This document shows, piece by piece, positions 7,742 to 15,092 of a DNA stretch of 64,000 nucleotides. The notes below the pieces were generated by a model that ran no database searches, was not told where the DNA came from, and saw nothing but the letters and a program-made list of their open reading frames with translations. The position numbers and the translations under genes were made by a program. Numbering within the stretch: position 1 is the stretch's first letter; each line of letters starts with the position of its first letter. The DNA is taken from assembly GCF_002090155.1 (NCBI RefSeq), contig NZ_BBRM01000003.1, positions 124,001-188,000 of the forward strand, given 5' to 3'. The stretch comes from Demequina sp. NBRC 110056. GTDB taxonomy: Bacteria > Actinomycetota > Actinomycetes > Actinomycetales > Demequinaceae.

Positions 7742-9219
7742 TGGGCCGAGGTGACGGACGTCTCAACCACGACCTGCTTCCCGGCGAGAAGGGACCGCAG
7801 GACGCGTGCGGGGTCTTCGGCATCTGGGCCCCCGACGAGGAGGTCGCGAAGCTCACCTACTTCGGCCTCTACGCGCTCCAGCACCGCGGACAGGAGTCCG
7901 CCGGCATCGCGACGTCTATGGGCGACAAGATCCTCGTGTTCAAGGACATGGGGCTCGTGTCGCAGGTGTTCGACGAGGGGGCGCTCGAGGCGCTCCAGGG
8001 CCACATCGCCGTGGGCCACGCGCGCTACTCGACGACGGGCGCGTCGACGTGGGCGAACGCCCAGCCGACTCTTGGGCCCACCAAGCACGGGACCGTGGCG
8101 CTGGGCCACAACGGCAACCTCACCAACACCCGCGAGCTGCTCGATCTCGTGGGCGAGCGGCTCGGCGCCGAGCGGCGCGCGGACATGGAGGCGCGCGGCG
8201 CCTCCGACACGATGATCGTCACGGCCCTGCTGGGCTGGGACCGCTACGACACCCTCACCGAGACCGCGCTCGAGCTGCTGCCGCACATCGCCGGAGCGTT
8301 CTCGCTGGTCTTCATGGACGAGACCACGCTGTATGCGGCGCGCGACCCGCAGGGCGTGCGTCCGCTCGTGCTCGGCGAGATGCCGTCGGGCGGCTTCGTC
8401 GTCGCCTCCGAGACCCCCGCTCTCGACATCGTCGGCGCGCGGTTGGTGCGCGAGGTCGAGCCCGGCGAGTTCCTCACCATCGATGCCGACGGCGTCCACT
8501 CCCAGCGCTTCGCGCAGGCGGACCCCAAGGGTTGCGTCTTCGAGTACGTCTACCTGGCGCGTCCCGACACCAGCATCGGCGGGCGCTCGATCCACGCCGC
8601 GCGCGTCGAGATGGGCCGCGCCCTCGCGCGCGAGCACCCCGTCGAGGCGGACATGGTCATGCCGACGCCCGAGTCCGGCACCCCCGCGGCCGTGGGCTAC
8701 GCGCAGCAGTCGGGCATCCCGTTCGGCCAGGGCCTCACCAAGAACGCGTACGTGGGTCGCACCTTCATCCAGCCGTCGCAGACCCTGCGCCAGCTGGGCA
8801 TCCGCCTCAAGCTCAACCCGCTGCGCGAGCAGATCGAGGGCAAGCGGCTCGTCGTCGTCGACGACTCGATCGTGCGCGGCAACACCCAGCGCGCCATCGT
8901 GTCGATGCTGCGCGAGGCCGGCGCCGCCGAGGTGCACGTGCGCATCTCCTCGCCTCCGGTCCAGTGGCCGTGCTTCTACGGCATCGACTTCGCGACTCGC
9001 GAGGAGCTCGCGGCCGTCGGTCACACCGTCGACGAGATCCGCGACCAGCTCGGGGCCGACTCGCTCGGCTACATCTCTGCCGAGGGCATGATTGCCGCGA
9101 CCGAGCAGGCGCAGGAGCGGCTGTGCACGGCGTGCTTCACGGGCGAGTATCCGATCGCGCCGCCCGTCGACGCGAGGCACCTGCTCGCGATCCAGCCCGT
9201 GGAGGTGGCTCCCCTGTGA
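7741..9219 (+). CDS. purF: Amidophosphoribosyltransferase PurF
   Basis: It catalyses the first committed step of purine synthesis, PRPP plus glutamine to phosphoribosylamine. The 492-residue protein has a 22-residue propeptide before the N-terminal nucleophile Cys 23 (DACGVFG), a class II glutamine amidotransferase domain (QHRGQES; GHARYSTTG; HNGNLTN), then a PRTase domain with the PRPP loop LVVVDDSIVRGNT. Cysteines in KGCVF, WPCFYG and LCTAC correspond to the four [4Fe-4S] ligands of Bacillus-type PurF. The start is set by the overlap with the upstream gene and by GAGGAGG just before it. The 3' end overlaps purM by 4 bases. Confidence 0.97.
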   Translation: MGRGDGRLNHDLLPGEKGPQDACGVFGIWAPDEEVAKLTYFGLYALQHRGQESAGIATSMGDKILVFKDMGLVSQVFDEGALEALQGHIAVGHARYSTTGASTWANAQPTLGPTKHGTVALGHNGNLTNTRELLDLVGERLGAERRADMEARGASDTMIVTALLGWDRYDTLTETALELLPHIAGAFSLVFMDETTLYAARDPQGVRPLVLGEMPSGGFVVASETPALDIVGARLVREVEPGEFLTIDADGVHSQRFAQADPKGCVFEYVYLARPDTSIGGRSIHAARVEMGRALAREHPVEADMVMPTPESGTPAAVGYAQQSGIPFGQGLTKNAYVGRTFIQPSQTLRQLGIRLKLNPLREQIEGKRLVVVDDSIVRGNTQRAIVSMLREAGAAEVHVRISSPPVQWPCFYGIDFATREELAAVGHTVDEIRDQLGADSLGYISAEGMIAATEQAQERLCTACFTGEYPIAPPVDARHLLAIQPVEVAPL

Positions 9220-10319
9220 CCGAACCGATCACGTACGCCGGCGCCGGCGTCGACACCGAGGCCGGCGACAAGGCCGTCGAGCTGATGAAGTCGGCCGTCG
9301 CCCGCACCCACGGACCGGAGGTGCTCGGCGGCATCGGCGCGTTCGCGGGCATGTTCGACGCCTCGGCCCTCAAGGACTACGAGCGGCCGCTGCTGGCCTC
9401 GTCCACCGACGGCGTGGGCACCAAGATCGTCATCGCCCGCTCGCTCGACGTGCACGACACCATCGGCCAGGACCTGGTCGCGATGGTCGTCGACGACATC
9501 GTCGTGTGCGGCGCGAAGCCCCTCGTCATGACGGACTACATCGCGTGCGGCAAGGTCGTGCCGGAGCGCATCGCGGACATCGTCCGCGGCATCGCCGAGG
9601 GCTGCGAGATGGCCGGCGTGGCGCTCGTGGGCGGCGAGACCGCCGAGCACCCCGGCGTCATGGACGCCGACGACTACGACGTCGCCGGCGCGGCGATCGG
9701 CGTGGTCGAGGCGTCCGCGCTGCTCGGCCCCGACCGCGTCGCCGAGGGCGACGTGGTGGTCGCGATGGCGTCCTCGGGCCTGCACTCCAACGGGTACTCG
9801 CTCGTGCGCCGCGTGATCGAGCACGCGGGTTGGGGCCTGGATCAGCACGTCAGCGACCTGGGCCGCACCATCGGCGAGGAGCTCCTCGAGCCCACCCGCA
9901 TCTACGCGAAGCTGTGCGTCGCCCTCGCCGAGGACACTCCTGGGCTCCGGGCCTTCTCGCACGTCACTGGCGGCGGGCTCGCCGCGAACGTGGCGCGCGT
10001 CATGCCCACCGGGCTGGCCGCGACCATCGCCCGCGACGCCTGGCAGCTGCCGGCTGTGTTCTCGACGGTGCAGGACGCTGGCGCTGTGCCGACGTCCGAC
10101 CTCGAGTCGACGCTCAACATGGGCGTGGGCATGGTCGCGATCGTCGCCCCGGAGGACGCGGACGGCCTCATCGCGGCGTCGAAGGCCGCGGGTGTGGACG
10201 CGTGGGTCCTCGGCGACGTGAGCGCCGACGACGGCCGACCTGCGAGCCCCGACACCGTACGCGGTGCGAAGGGCGTGGTCGGTGGCGCGGTGCACCTCAC
10301 CGGCGACTACCGCCGGTAG
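9216..10319 (+). CDS. purM: Phosphoribosylformylglycinamidine cyclo-ligase PurM
   Basis: AIR synthetase converts FGAM to aminoimidazole ribotide with ATP, the step after PurL. The 367-residue length is normal for the family. Recognisable segments are LLASSTDGVGTK, DLVAMVVDDIVVCGAKPL, GGETAEHPGV and SSGLHSNGYSLVR, plus FSHVTGGGL near the C-terminal domain. The GTG start at 9216 overlaps the purF stop (GTGA), showing translational coupling. The gene ends in a convergent gap facing DUF3073. Confidence 0.97.
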   Translation: MTEPITYAGAGVDTEAGDKAVELMKSAVARTHGPEVLGGIGAFAGMFDASALKDYERPLLASSTDGVGTKIVIARSLDVHDTIGQDLVAMVVDDIVVCGAKPLVMTDYIACGKVVPERIADIVRGIAEGCEMAGVALVGGETAEHPGVMDADDYDVAGAAIGVVEASALLGPDRVAEGDVVVAMASSGLHSNGYSLVRRVIEHAGWGLDQHVSDLGRTIGEELLEPTRIYAKLCVALAEDTPGLRAFSHVTGGGLAANVARVMPTGLAATIARDAWQLPAVFSTVQDAGAVPTSDLESTLNMGVGMVAIVAPEDADGLIAASKAAGVDAWVLGDVSADDGRPASPDTVRGAKGVVGGAVHLTGDYRR

Positions 10320-10335
10320 GAAAGCGAACCAGCGA

Positions 10336-10351
10336 GCGCATCGGCGCCGAT
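10336..10351 (-). repeat. Dispersed motif forming a GGCGCC-centred palindrome after purM
   Basis: The exact core lies at 10336-10345 on the minus strand, followed by TCGCTGG. Adjacent bases extend it to a perfect 12-bp palindrome (10340-10351) immediately after purM, so it could form the tip of a terminator hairpin. Confidence 0.7.
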
Positions 10352-10355
10352 CAGT

Positions 10356-10446
10356 GCGGTTGATTCTGGTCGCTCAACCCCCGCTAACCCAGCCAAATGG
10401 ATCCAAATGGCTGGTCTAAGGGCGTAGAGCCGTCAGAATCAACCGC
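10356..10446. repeat. Nested intergenic inverted repeat (purM / DUF3073 convergent gap)
   Basis: The outer arms GCGGTTGATTCTG (10356-10368) and 10434-10446 are perfect over 13 bp. An inner hairpin (CCAGCCA at 10389, TGGCTGG at 10408) surrounds GGATCC. It sits between convergent genes, fitting a bidirectional terminator, though no T tract is present. Confidence 0.65.
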
Positions 10447-10461
10447 GGGGACAGCCGAGGC

Positions 10462-10653
10462 TCAGCGCTCGTCGTCCGCCCAGCGGTCGTAGAACTCGTC
10501 GTCGGTGTCGGTGGCCGAGGTGGCGGACGGCGTGGACTCCGCGGAACCGGAGATCAGCTCTCGCTCCAGGTCGCGAAGGTCCGCGCCATGGTTCGAGTAC
10601 TTGAGCTGACGCGCGATCTTCGCGTCCTTTGCCTTCTGACGGCCGCGCCCCAT
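10462..10653 (-). CDS. DUF3073 domain-containing protein (63 aa)
   Basis: This very small basic-then-acidic protein is conserved next to bldC across actinobacteria. The N-terminus MGRGRQKAKDAKIARQLKYS is the characteristic DUF3073 start and fixes the ATG at 10653. The C-terminal half is acidic and Ser/Thr-rich and ends DEFYDRWADDER. Its function is unknown; the charge split suggests nucleic-acid or protein binding, which is speculative. It is divergent from bldC over a 225-bp gap and convergent with purM. The usual actinobacterial synteny is preserved here. Confidence 0.9.
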   Translation of the reverse strand: MGRGRQKAKDAKIARQLKYSNHGADLRDLERELISGSAESTPSATSATDTDDEFYDRWADDER

Positions 10654-10878
10654 GTCGCCGTCCCTTCCCGGGTTGCTTCGCGGGCGCGCACGTACTGCGG
10701 GCCCTGCGGTTTGAGTCCTGACACGTACTTTACAACGCACGCGACGATGCTTGCGAGTCCCTCCGATGCGTCCGTTTTGAGAAATCCTCGACAAACGTCG
10801 TCATAATCGAGAACGTCGGACCTCTCATCATTCGATGACCCGCACGGGTCTGACACGATAACCGAGGGGAAATCAAGG

Positions 10879-11085
10879 ATGATGGCTGACACAGTCCAGG
10901 AGCCGGACAAGCTGCTGACGCCCAGCGAAGTTGCTGCGATCTTCAGGGTCGACCCGAAGACCGTCACGCGGTGGGCCAAGGTCGGCAAGCTGTCCTCCAT
11001 CCGCACCCTGGGCGGCCACCGTCGTTTCCGCGAGGCCGAGGTTCAGGCCCTCCTCGCCGAGGCACAGGAACAGCGTCGCCCGTAG
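10879..11085 (+). CDS. bldC: BldC-like MerR-type developmental regulator
   Basis: This 68-residue DNA-binding protein is the winged-helix domain of MerR proteins without an effector domain, as in Streptomyces BldC. The motif LLTPSEVAAIFRVDPKTVTR, followed by WAKVGKLSSIRTLGGHRRFRE, covers the helix-turn-helix and wing. BldC binds direct repeats cooperatively and controls development in Streptomyces; in a non-sporulating relative the regulon is unknown. Two consecutive ATGs (10879, 10882) are possible starts, with AGGGG upstream. The DUF3073-bldC pair beside purM is classic actinobacterial synteny. A hairpin at 11102 follows. Confidence 0.93.
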   Translation: MMADTVQEPDKLLTPSEVAAIFRVDPKTVTRWAKVGKLSSIRTLGGHRRFREAEVQALLAEAQEQRRP

Positions 11086-11101
11086 CACCGCCACTGGATT
11101 C

Positions 11102-11129
11102 GGCCCTCGTCCCGCAAGGGGCGGGGGCC
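11102..11129 (+). terminator. Terminator hairpin after bldC
   Basis: GGCCCTCGTCCC pairs with GGGGCGGGGGCC around GCAA (with a G-T pair) and is followed by GTTCTTCGTC. It is the likely end of the bldC transcript. Confidence 0.65.
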
Positions 11130-11160
11130 GTTCTTCGTCATGCAGGGCCGTTCTTCGTCA
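11125..11160 (+). repeat. Tandem 16-bp direct repeat, period 20
   Basis: GGGCCGTTCTTCGTCA occurs at 11125-11140 and again at 11145-11160, so the terminator's downstream arm and T-rich tail are duplicated. It looks like a small local duplication. Confidence 0.7.
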
Positions 11161-11216
11161 CGTGGACCGGCACGGCAGGTGCCAGTTGGGGTCCCAGCGG
11201 CCACCGGGCGCGGCCG

Positions 11217-11222
11217 TAGCCT
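11217..11222 (+). promoter_or_regulatory. Leaderless -10 box TAGCCT
   Basis: TAGCCT lies exactly 6 bases before the ATG at 11229. No Shine-Dalgarno is present. Confidence 0.65.
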
Positions 11223-11228
11223 TGTCGC

Positions 11229-11837
11229 ATGTCCTCGACCCTCACCTCGGCGCGCTTCGCGACCGACTTCGGTGAGCTGAACGTCATCGCGGACGACGGC
11301 GTCGTGGTCGCCGCCGGGTTCCTGCCGCTGGCCGAGGTGATCACGCACCTGCCGAGCGCCGAGGCGCGGGCCGGCATCGAGGCCGGAGAGCTGCCCGGGA
11401 TCGCCGATGCGGTCGCGGCCTGGGAGGACGGCGACGCCGACGCGATCACGAGGGTTCCGGTCCGCCTCGCGGGCAGCCCGTTCTTCACCGAGGTGTGGGA
11501 GACGCTGCGCACGGTGCCCGGCGGCGAGGTCGTCAGCTACGCGGAGCTCGCGGGCATGGCGGGCCGTCCTCGCGCGATGCGTGCCGCCGGCACCGCGTGC
11601 GCGCGCAACGCGGTGGGCCTGTTCGTGCCGTGCCACCGCGTCATCGCCGCGCGCGGCCGCCTGGGCAGCTACGGCTTCGGCGGCTCGGGCATCAAGGCCG
11701 CGATGCTCGCCCACGAGGGCGTCGCCATCGCGCGCGGGCCGGTCACCGAGGAGACCTTGGTGGGCGCCGATGCGCGCGCGGCCGCCGCACGCACCGCCCC
11801 TCGCGTACGAGTCGAGCGTCCGGACGGTGAGTGGTGA
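11229..11837 (+). CDS. ogt: Methylated-DNA--[protein]-cysteine S-methyltransferase
   Basis: This suicide DNA-repair protein removes alkyl groups from O6-alkylguanine. The active-site PCHRV has Cys 135, preceded by the helix-turn-helix recognition region (GGEVVSYAELAGMAGRPRAMRAAG) and the conserved ARNAVGLFVPCHRV run. At 202 residues it is longer than typical Ogt because of a C-terminal tail (about 30 residues) with no family match. That tail contains a dispersed-motif copy (11766-11775) encoding ADARA. The start is supported by the leaderless TAGCCT box. The stop overlaps the start of the EamA exporter. Confidence 0.93.
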   Translation: MSSTLTSARFATDFGELNVIADDGVVVAAGFLPLAEVITHLPSAEARAGIEAGELPGIADAVAAWEDGDADAITRVPVRLAGSPFFTEVWETLRTVPGGEVVSYAELAGMAGRPRAMRAAGTACARNAVGLFVPCHRVIAARGRLGSYGFGGSGIKAAMLAHEGVAIARGPVTEETLVGADARAAAARTAPRVRVERPDGEW

Positions 11838-12775
11838 GCCCCCTGTCCGACGTGCCCCTGCGCGCGTGGCTGCCGTACTTCCTGGGCGTCTCGCTCGCGT
11901 GGGGCTCGAGCTTCTTGTTCATCGCGGTGGCTCTGCGCGAGTTCGCGCCGGCGCAGGTGGGCCTGGGCCGCCTGCTGTTCGGCGCCGTGGTGCTGATCGC
12001 GATGGTGGCAGCGCTCCGACGCCTGCCGCGCCTCACCTGGCGCGCGGTGGTGTCGCTGGGAGTCGTGGGCGCCTTCATGTCGGGCATCCCGCTGATCCTC
12101 ATCCCGCTCGCGCAGCAGCACCTGACGAGCATCCTCGCGAGTCTGCTCAACGCGACCACGCCGCTGTGGACCGCGCTGTTCGTGGCCCTGCTGATCCCGA
12201 GCGAGCGCGTGAGCCGGCTGCAGCTGGTGGGCCTCGTGCTCGGCGCGGCGGGCATCGCGGTGCTGCTGGGGGCGTGGAACGTCGCCGACTTCCCCGCGGT
12301 GGGCGCCGGGCTCATGCTCGCCGCGACCGCCTGCTACGGCATCGGCTCCACGCTGTCGCGGGTGCTCCTGAACCGCGTGCACGAGTCGCCCGTGGTGCTG
12401 TCCGCGACGCAGATCTCGCTGTCGGTGCTCATCGTGGCGCCGTTCGCGCTCGCGGCGCCCGCGCCCGAGGCGGGCGCGATCGCGCTGGACTCGGTGTCTC
12501 TGTGGGCGATCATCGCGCTGGGCGTCACGGGCACGAGCTTCGCCTACGTGTGGTTCTGGAAGATCGTGAAGGCCGCCGGAGCCACGACCGCCACCTCGGT
12601 GACCTACGTGGTGCCCGTCGTCGCCACCGTGTTGGGCGTGGTGGTGCTGGGGGAGCGGCTGCACTGGTACGAGCCGGTGGGCGCCGCGATCGTGCTCACG
12701 GGCGTGTGGCTTGCGCAGCGCAAGCCCAAGCCGCGGCCCGAGGTCATGCAGGAGCTCAAGGGTTCGCCCGCCTGA
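11834..12775 (+). CDS. EamA-family (DMT superfamily) membrane transporter
   Basis: This is a ten-helix integral membrane protein with two repeated EamA halves, typical of drug/metabolite exporters such as RhaT and YdcZ relatives. The hydrophobic profile shows ten segments between residues 12 and 290, and the C-terminal half ends VLGERLHWYEPVGAAIVLTGVWLA, a strong family signature. The substrate is unknown. GTG codons at 11831 and 11834 are both possible; the reading overlaps the ogt stop, so it is probably translated from the same leaderless message. It ends 12 bases from the convergent holin-like gene. Confidence 0.88.
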   Translation: MSPLSDVPLRAWLPYFLGVSLAWGSSFLFIAVALREFAPAQVGLGRLLFGAVVLIAMVAALRRLPRLTWRAVVSLGVVGAFMSGIPLILIPLAQQHLTSILASLLNATTPLWTALFVALLIPSERVSRLQLVGLVLGAAGIAVLLGAWNVADFPAVGAGLMLAATACYGIGSTLSRVLLNRVHESPVVLSATQISLSVLIVAPFALAAPAPEAGAIALDSVSLWAIIALGVTGTSFAYVWFWKIVKAAGATTATSVTYVVPVVATVLGVVVLGERLHWYEPVGAAIVLTGVWLAQRKPKPRPEVMQELKGSPA

Positions 12776-12787
12776 GTGGGCGCGAGG

Positions 12788-13159
12788 TCAGAACGAGTCC
12801 TTGATCCGCTCGATCGAGGCGGCGGGGAAGATGTCCTTGTTCTTCTTGATCTTCGCCGCGCCCCACAGGCCGAACACGAGGATCCAGAACAGCAGTCCAC
12901 CGGCAACGATGAGGGCGGCGAGCCACGGCGACACGACGTTCGACAGTCCGAGCACTGCGGCCGCGATGAGGACCGCGAGCATCCAGAAGGCGAGGATGGC
13001 CGCAGCGGCGACGAGCCCGACTCCGGCGCCCAGCTGCCGGCTCTTGTACTTGAGCTCGACCTTGACGATCTCGACCTCGGTCTTGATGGTCGCGACCCAC
13101 TGCCCGGCGATCGCGCCGAGGATGGCGTTGACGAACATCTTCCCGTAGCTCGAGGCCAT
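12788..13159 (-). CDS. Phage holin family / actinobacterial holin superfamily III protein
   Basis: This 123-residue membrane protein has two long hydrophobic hairpin segments (about residues 45-72 and 77-103) flanked by an amphipathic N-terminus and a basic tail (AAKIKKNKDIFP). It matches the DUF1469/'phage holin family' proteins that are chromosomal in most actinobacteria and are not part of prophages; no other phage gene is nearby. Its function is uncertain, perhaps in envelope homeostasis. The start ATG at 13159 is preceded by GGGAGGAACC, a good ribosome site. Confidence 0.82.
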   Translation of the reverse strand: MASSYGKMFVNAILGAIAGQWVATIKTEVEIVKVELKYKSRQLGAGVGLVAAAAILAFWMLAVLIAAAVLGLSNVVSPWLAALIVAGGLLFWILVFGLWGAAKIKKNKDIFPAASIERIKDSF

Positions 13160-13249
13160 GGTTCCTCCCAGGTTGGCGTGCTCCTAGTACACCGTCTATC
13201 GGCACACCAGCGCAAACGCGTGAGGCGAGCGCACGGTGGGACCGTGCCC

Positions 13250-13259
13250 GCGCATCGGC
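13250..13259 (-). repeat. Dispersed GCCGATGCGC motif, intergenic copy before the tRNA cluster
   Basis: Exact core on the minus strand, followed by GGGCACGG. It lies in the 155-bp gap between the holin-like gene and the tRNA cluster; the gap also holds the tRNA terminator. Confidence 0.8.
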
Positions 13260-13277
13260 TCTCACCGGGAAAAGCAG

Positions 13278-13306
13278 AAGGCCCCGCTCCTTGAGGAGCG
13301 GGGCCT
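13278..13306 (-). terminator. Rho-independent terminator of the tRNA cluster
   Basis: A strong 12-13 bp stem (AAGGCCCCGCTCC with its complement) and a 4-base loop are followed on the minus strand by CTGCTTTT. It ends the Glu-Asp-Phe transcript. Confidence 0.85.
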
Positions 13307-13314
13307 TCCCGATG

Positions 13315-13387
13315 TGGCTCCGACCGGCGTCGATCCGGTGACCTTTCGATTTTCAGTCGAACGCTCTACCAACTGAGCTACAGAGCC
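13315..13387 (-). tRNA. tRNA-Phe (GAA)
   Basis: This is a 73-nt cloverleaf: acceptor GGCTCTG, D-loop AGCTCAGTTGGTAGAGC, anticodon loop CTGAAAA with anticodon GAA, T-loop GGTTCGA-like (GGATCGACGCC). CCA is not encoded. It is last in the minus-strand tRNA Glu-Asp-Phe cluster and is followed by a rho-independent terminator. Confidence 0.95.
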
Positions 13388-13419
13388 TGGTCGCAGGGGA
13401 GTGACCCCCACTGAGCAGA

Positions 13420-13443
13420 ATGCCCCTTGCGAACAAGGGGCAT
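13420..13443 (-). terminator. Hairpin between tRNA-Asp and tRNA-Phe
   Basis: A perfect 10-bp stem (ATGCCCCTTG with its complement) around a 4-base loop, followed on the minus strand by TCTGCTC. It could be a terminator or an RNA-processing hairpin within the tRNA transcript. Confidence 0.55.
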
Positions 13444-13452
13444 CGCCACTCG

Positions 13453-13526
13453 CGACCCTGACGGGACTTGAACCCGCGACCTCCGCCGTGACAGGGCGGC
13501 GCGCTAACCAACTGCGCCACAGGGCC
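13453..13526 (-). tRNA. tRNA-Asp (GTC)
   Basis: This 74-nt gene has acceptor GGCCCTG pairing with CAGGGTC (one G-T pair), D-stem GCGCAGTTGGTTAGCGC, anticodon loop CTGTCAC with GTC, and T-loop GGTTCAAGTCCC. It is the middle gene of the cluster. Confidence 0.95.
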
Positions 13527-13646
13527 TTGCTGTGTCCCACCTCGCGAGAAGTGGGCCGAAGAAGATTGTAGACCATCCCGGAGGCTGTGTCGTACCCCGA
13601 GCGCGAACCGGTGATCTGGCTCACACTCGAGCACCTTCTTCGGTGG

Positions 13647-13719
13647 TACCCCCAACGGGATTCGAACCCGTGCTACCGCCGTGAAAGGGCGGCGTCCTAG
13701 GCCGCTAGACGATGAGGGC
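13647..13719 (-). tRNA. tRNA-Glu (TTC)
   Basis: This 73-nt gene has D-region GTCTAGCGGCCTAGGAC, anticodon loop CTTTCAC with TTC, and T-loop GGTTCGAATCCC. The G1-T72 acceptor pairing is typical of actinobacterial tRNA-Glu. It is the first gene of the minus-strand cluster. Confidence 0.95.
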
Positions 13720-13809
13720 GCCGTCCGACTCTCGGTCTCCCGAGCGCCGTGGACCCGCCTATCGTACGGGGCGCGCGCACGTGCCCACAAACCGCGCCGC
13801 CCGCGGAGG

Positions 13810-13819
13810 GCCGATGCGC
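13810..13819 (+). repeat. Dispersed GCCGATGCGC motif, intergenic copy before the metallopeptidase
   Basis: Exact core preceded by GAGG and followed by TCGCTGGGCT, matching the extended consensus. It ends 14 bases upstream of the GAGAAT box of the next gene. Confidence 0.8.
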
Positions 13820-13845
13820 TCGCTGGGCTTTGCGAGAATGTCGCC

Positions 13846-14199
13846 ATGGTGGAGATGACGAGCGAGGCCTTCGAGGAGGCCGTCGACGACGCGATCGACT
13901 CGATCCCGGAGGAGCTGCTCGCCTTGGTCGACAACGTGGTGATCCTCATCGAGGAGGAGGCGCCGGAGAACGAGCCCGACCTGCTGGGCCTCTACGACGG
14001 CGTCGCGCTGACCGACCGCGGCTCCGAGTGGGGCCTGGGCGACCTGCCCGACCGCATCTTCATCTACCGCAACCCGACGCTGCGCTTCTGCGAGGACACG
14101 GATCACGTGCGCGAGGAGGTCGCGGTGACCGTCGTGCACGAGATCGCCCACCACTTCGGCATCGACGACGAGCGCCTGCACGAGCTCGGCTGGGGCTGA
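13846..14199 (+). CDS. Metallopeptidase family protein (minimal zincin, 117 aa)
   Basis: This is a small predicted metalloprotease of the DUF1025/PF06262 family. The zinc-binding HEIAHH motif lies at residues 98-103 and is followed by FGIDDERLHELGW, where the downstream acidic residues serve as the third ligand region in family members. The N-terminus is acidic (FEEAVDDAIDSIPEELLALVDNVVILIEEE). These proteins are cytoplasmic, widespread in actinobacteria and mostly uncharacterised. The ATG at 13846 is supported by GAGAAT 6 bases upstream (weak leaderless pattern). It is convergent with the small gene at 14203. Confidence 0.88.
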   Translation: MVEMTSEAFEEAVDDAIDSIPEELLALVDNVVILIEEEAPENEPDLLGLYDGVALTDRGSEWGLGDLPDRIFIYRNPTLRFCEDTDHVREEVAVTVVHEIAHHFGIDDERLHELGWG

Positions 14200-14202
14200 C
14201 CC

Positions 14203-14418
14203 CTAGTCCGTGATCTGCCAGCCCTGACGCTGCAGGTCGAACACCCACTTCTGGAGGACGGCCTGGGCCTCAGCGTCGTTCTCGCACTGCTCGTAGCCCA
14301 CGTGCGGGGGACGCTCGGGGTGCGCGGTGTCGGTGGTCGTCGTGACGAGGGTGGCGCCCTCGTCCTCCGTGTGGAACACCTTGACCTGGGTTCCCTGGCT
14401 CATGCTGAACGGCTCCAT
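14203..14418 (-). CDS. Hypothetical protein (71 aa), leaderless
   Basis: The function is not recognised. The 71-residue acidic protein contains a Thr-rich stretch (LVTTTTDTAHPERPPH) and ends in an amphipathic helix with aromatic residues (LQKWVFDLQRQGWQI). A single Cys is present. The start at 14418 is well supported by TACGCT 6 bases upstream on the minus strand, which is the leaderless pattern; an internal ATG at 14403 is less likely. It is divergent from ridA with only 36 bp between the two start codons. Confidence 0.68.
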   Translation of the reverse strand: MEPFSMSQGTQVKVFHTEDEGATLVTTTTDTAHPERPPHVGYEQCENDAEAQAVLQKWVFDLQRQGWQITD

Positions 14419-14424
14419 CGGGCC

Positions 14425-14448
14425 AGCGTACGCGGGCGGGCGTAGCGT
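14425..14448. promoter_or_regulatory. Divergent pair of leaderless -10 boxes
   Basis: TACGCT on the minus strand (14425-14430) lies 6 bases before the start at 14418, and TAGCGT on the plus strand (14443-14448) lies 6 bases before the ATG at 14455. The two promoters must overlap in their -35 regions, so they probably compete. Confidence 0.7.
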
Positions 14449-14454
14449 GAGTCC

Positions 14455-14829
14455 ATGAGGCAGAACTTCGGCTCCGGCGGGCCGTTCGAGGACATGTACG
14501 GGTACTCCCGCGCGGTGCGCGTCGGGGCGCACGTGTGGGTCTCCGGCTCGTGCGCTCGCGACGAGGCGATCGTGCCCGACGCGTACGCCCAGGCGGTGGA
14601 CGCGCTGCGCGTCATCGAGCGCGTGCTCGCAGAGGCAGGAGCGTCGCTCGCCGACGTCGTCCGCACCACCACCTACGTCACCGACATCCGCGACACCGAG
14701 AAGGTGGCGGCCGCGCATCGGCGCTCCTTCGGCGACGTGCTGCCCGCGGCGACGCTGGTCGAGGTGTCTGCGCTCGCGGACCCGCACTACCTGGTGGAGA
14801 TCCAGGCGGACGCCTACGTCGAGGAGTAG
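14455..14829 (+). CDS. RidA family protein (reactive imine deaminase-like)
   Basis: This is a 124-residue YjgF/RidA-fold trimer subunit, a group that hydrolyses reactive enamines/imines released by PLP enzymes. The family features RAVRVGAHVWVSGSC, AEAGASLADVVRTTTYVTDI and the C-terminal VSALADPHYLVEIQADAYV are visible. The residue corresponding to the carboxylate-binding Arg of RidA (R105 in the E. coli numbering) is not obvious, so it may be a RidA-like paralog (Rid4-7 group) with another activity. The start is supported by leaderless TAGCGT. A dispersed-motif copy (14713, minus strand) encodes AAHRRSF. Confidence 0.85.
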   Translation: MRQNFGSGGPFEDMYGYSRAVRVGAHVWVSGSCARDEAIVPDAYAQAVDALRVIERVLAEAGASLADVVRTTTYVTDIRDTEKVAAAHRRSFGDVLPAATLVEVSALADPHYLVEIQADAYVEE

Positions 14830-14852
14830 GCCTCCGGTCTGCGTTCGCTCCC

Positions 14853-15074
14853 CTACGGCGCGAGGTTGCTGATGACTCCCGCACGCGACTCGTCCTCGCT
14901 GGCGAGGACGCCGCCGTTCGCGACGATGTCCGGCGTGATCTCCTCGAACACGATCCGCACGTCCTGTGCGCGGGCGCCGAGCGTGGTCACCGCGCTCTCC
15001 GTCACCTCCTGGACGAAGGCGCGGCGCTGGTCGATGTCGCGACCCTTGAGCAGCTGAACGGTGATGTTGGGCAT
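14853..15074 (-). CDS. 4-oxalocrotonate tautomerase family protein
   Basis: This 73-residue tautomerase-fold protein has the catalytic N-terminal proline exposed after Met removal (MPNITVQLLKGRD). The pattern DQRRAFVQEVTESAV followed by VRIVFEEITPD is that of 4-OT monomers, which form hexamers; a substrate-binding Arg (R17 or R18 region) is present. It lies just downstream of the IclR gene on the same strand (18-bp gap), so it is probably co-transcribed with it and may act on an aromatic or uronate-derived enol, which is inference. Confidence 0.85.
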   Translation of the reverse strand: MPNITVQLLKGRDIDQRRAFVQEVTESAVTTLGARAQDVRIVFEEITPDIVANGGVLASEDESRAGVISNLAP

Positions 15075-15092
15075 CGGTGTCTCTCTTTCTTC

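Noticed and set aside
10755-10775. TCCGATGCGTCC in the DUF3073/bldC gap as a motif copy
   Set aside because: Two mismatches in the core and no match in the extension.
12788-13159. Holin-like gene as evidence of a prophage
   Set aside because: This family is chromosomal in most actinobacteria, and no integrase, terminase or structural phage gene is nearby even though tRNAs adjoin.
13315-13719. tRNA cluster as an integration (att) site
   Set aside because: No direct repeat of a tRNA 3' end, integrase or foreign-looking block was seen on either side.
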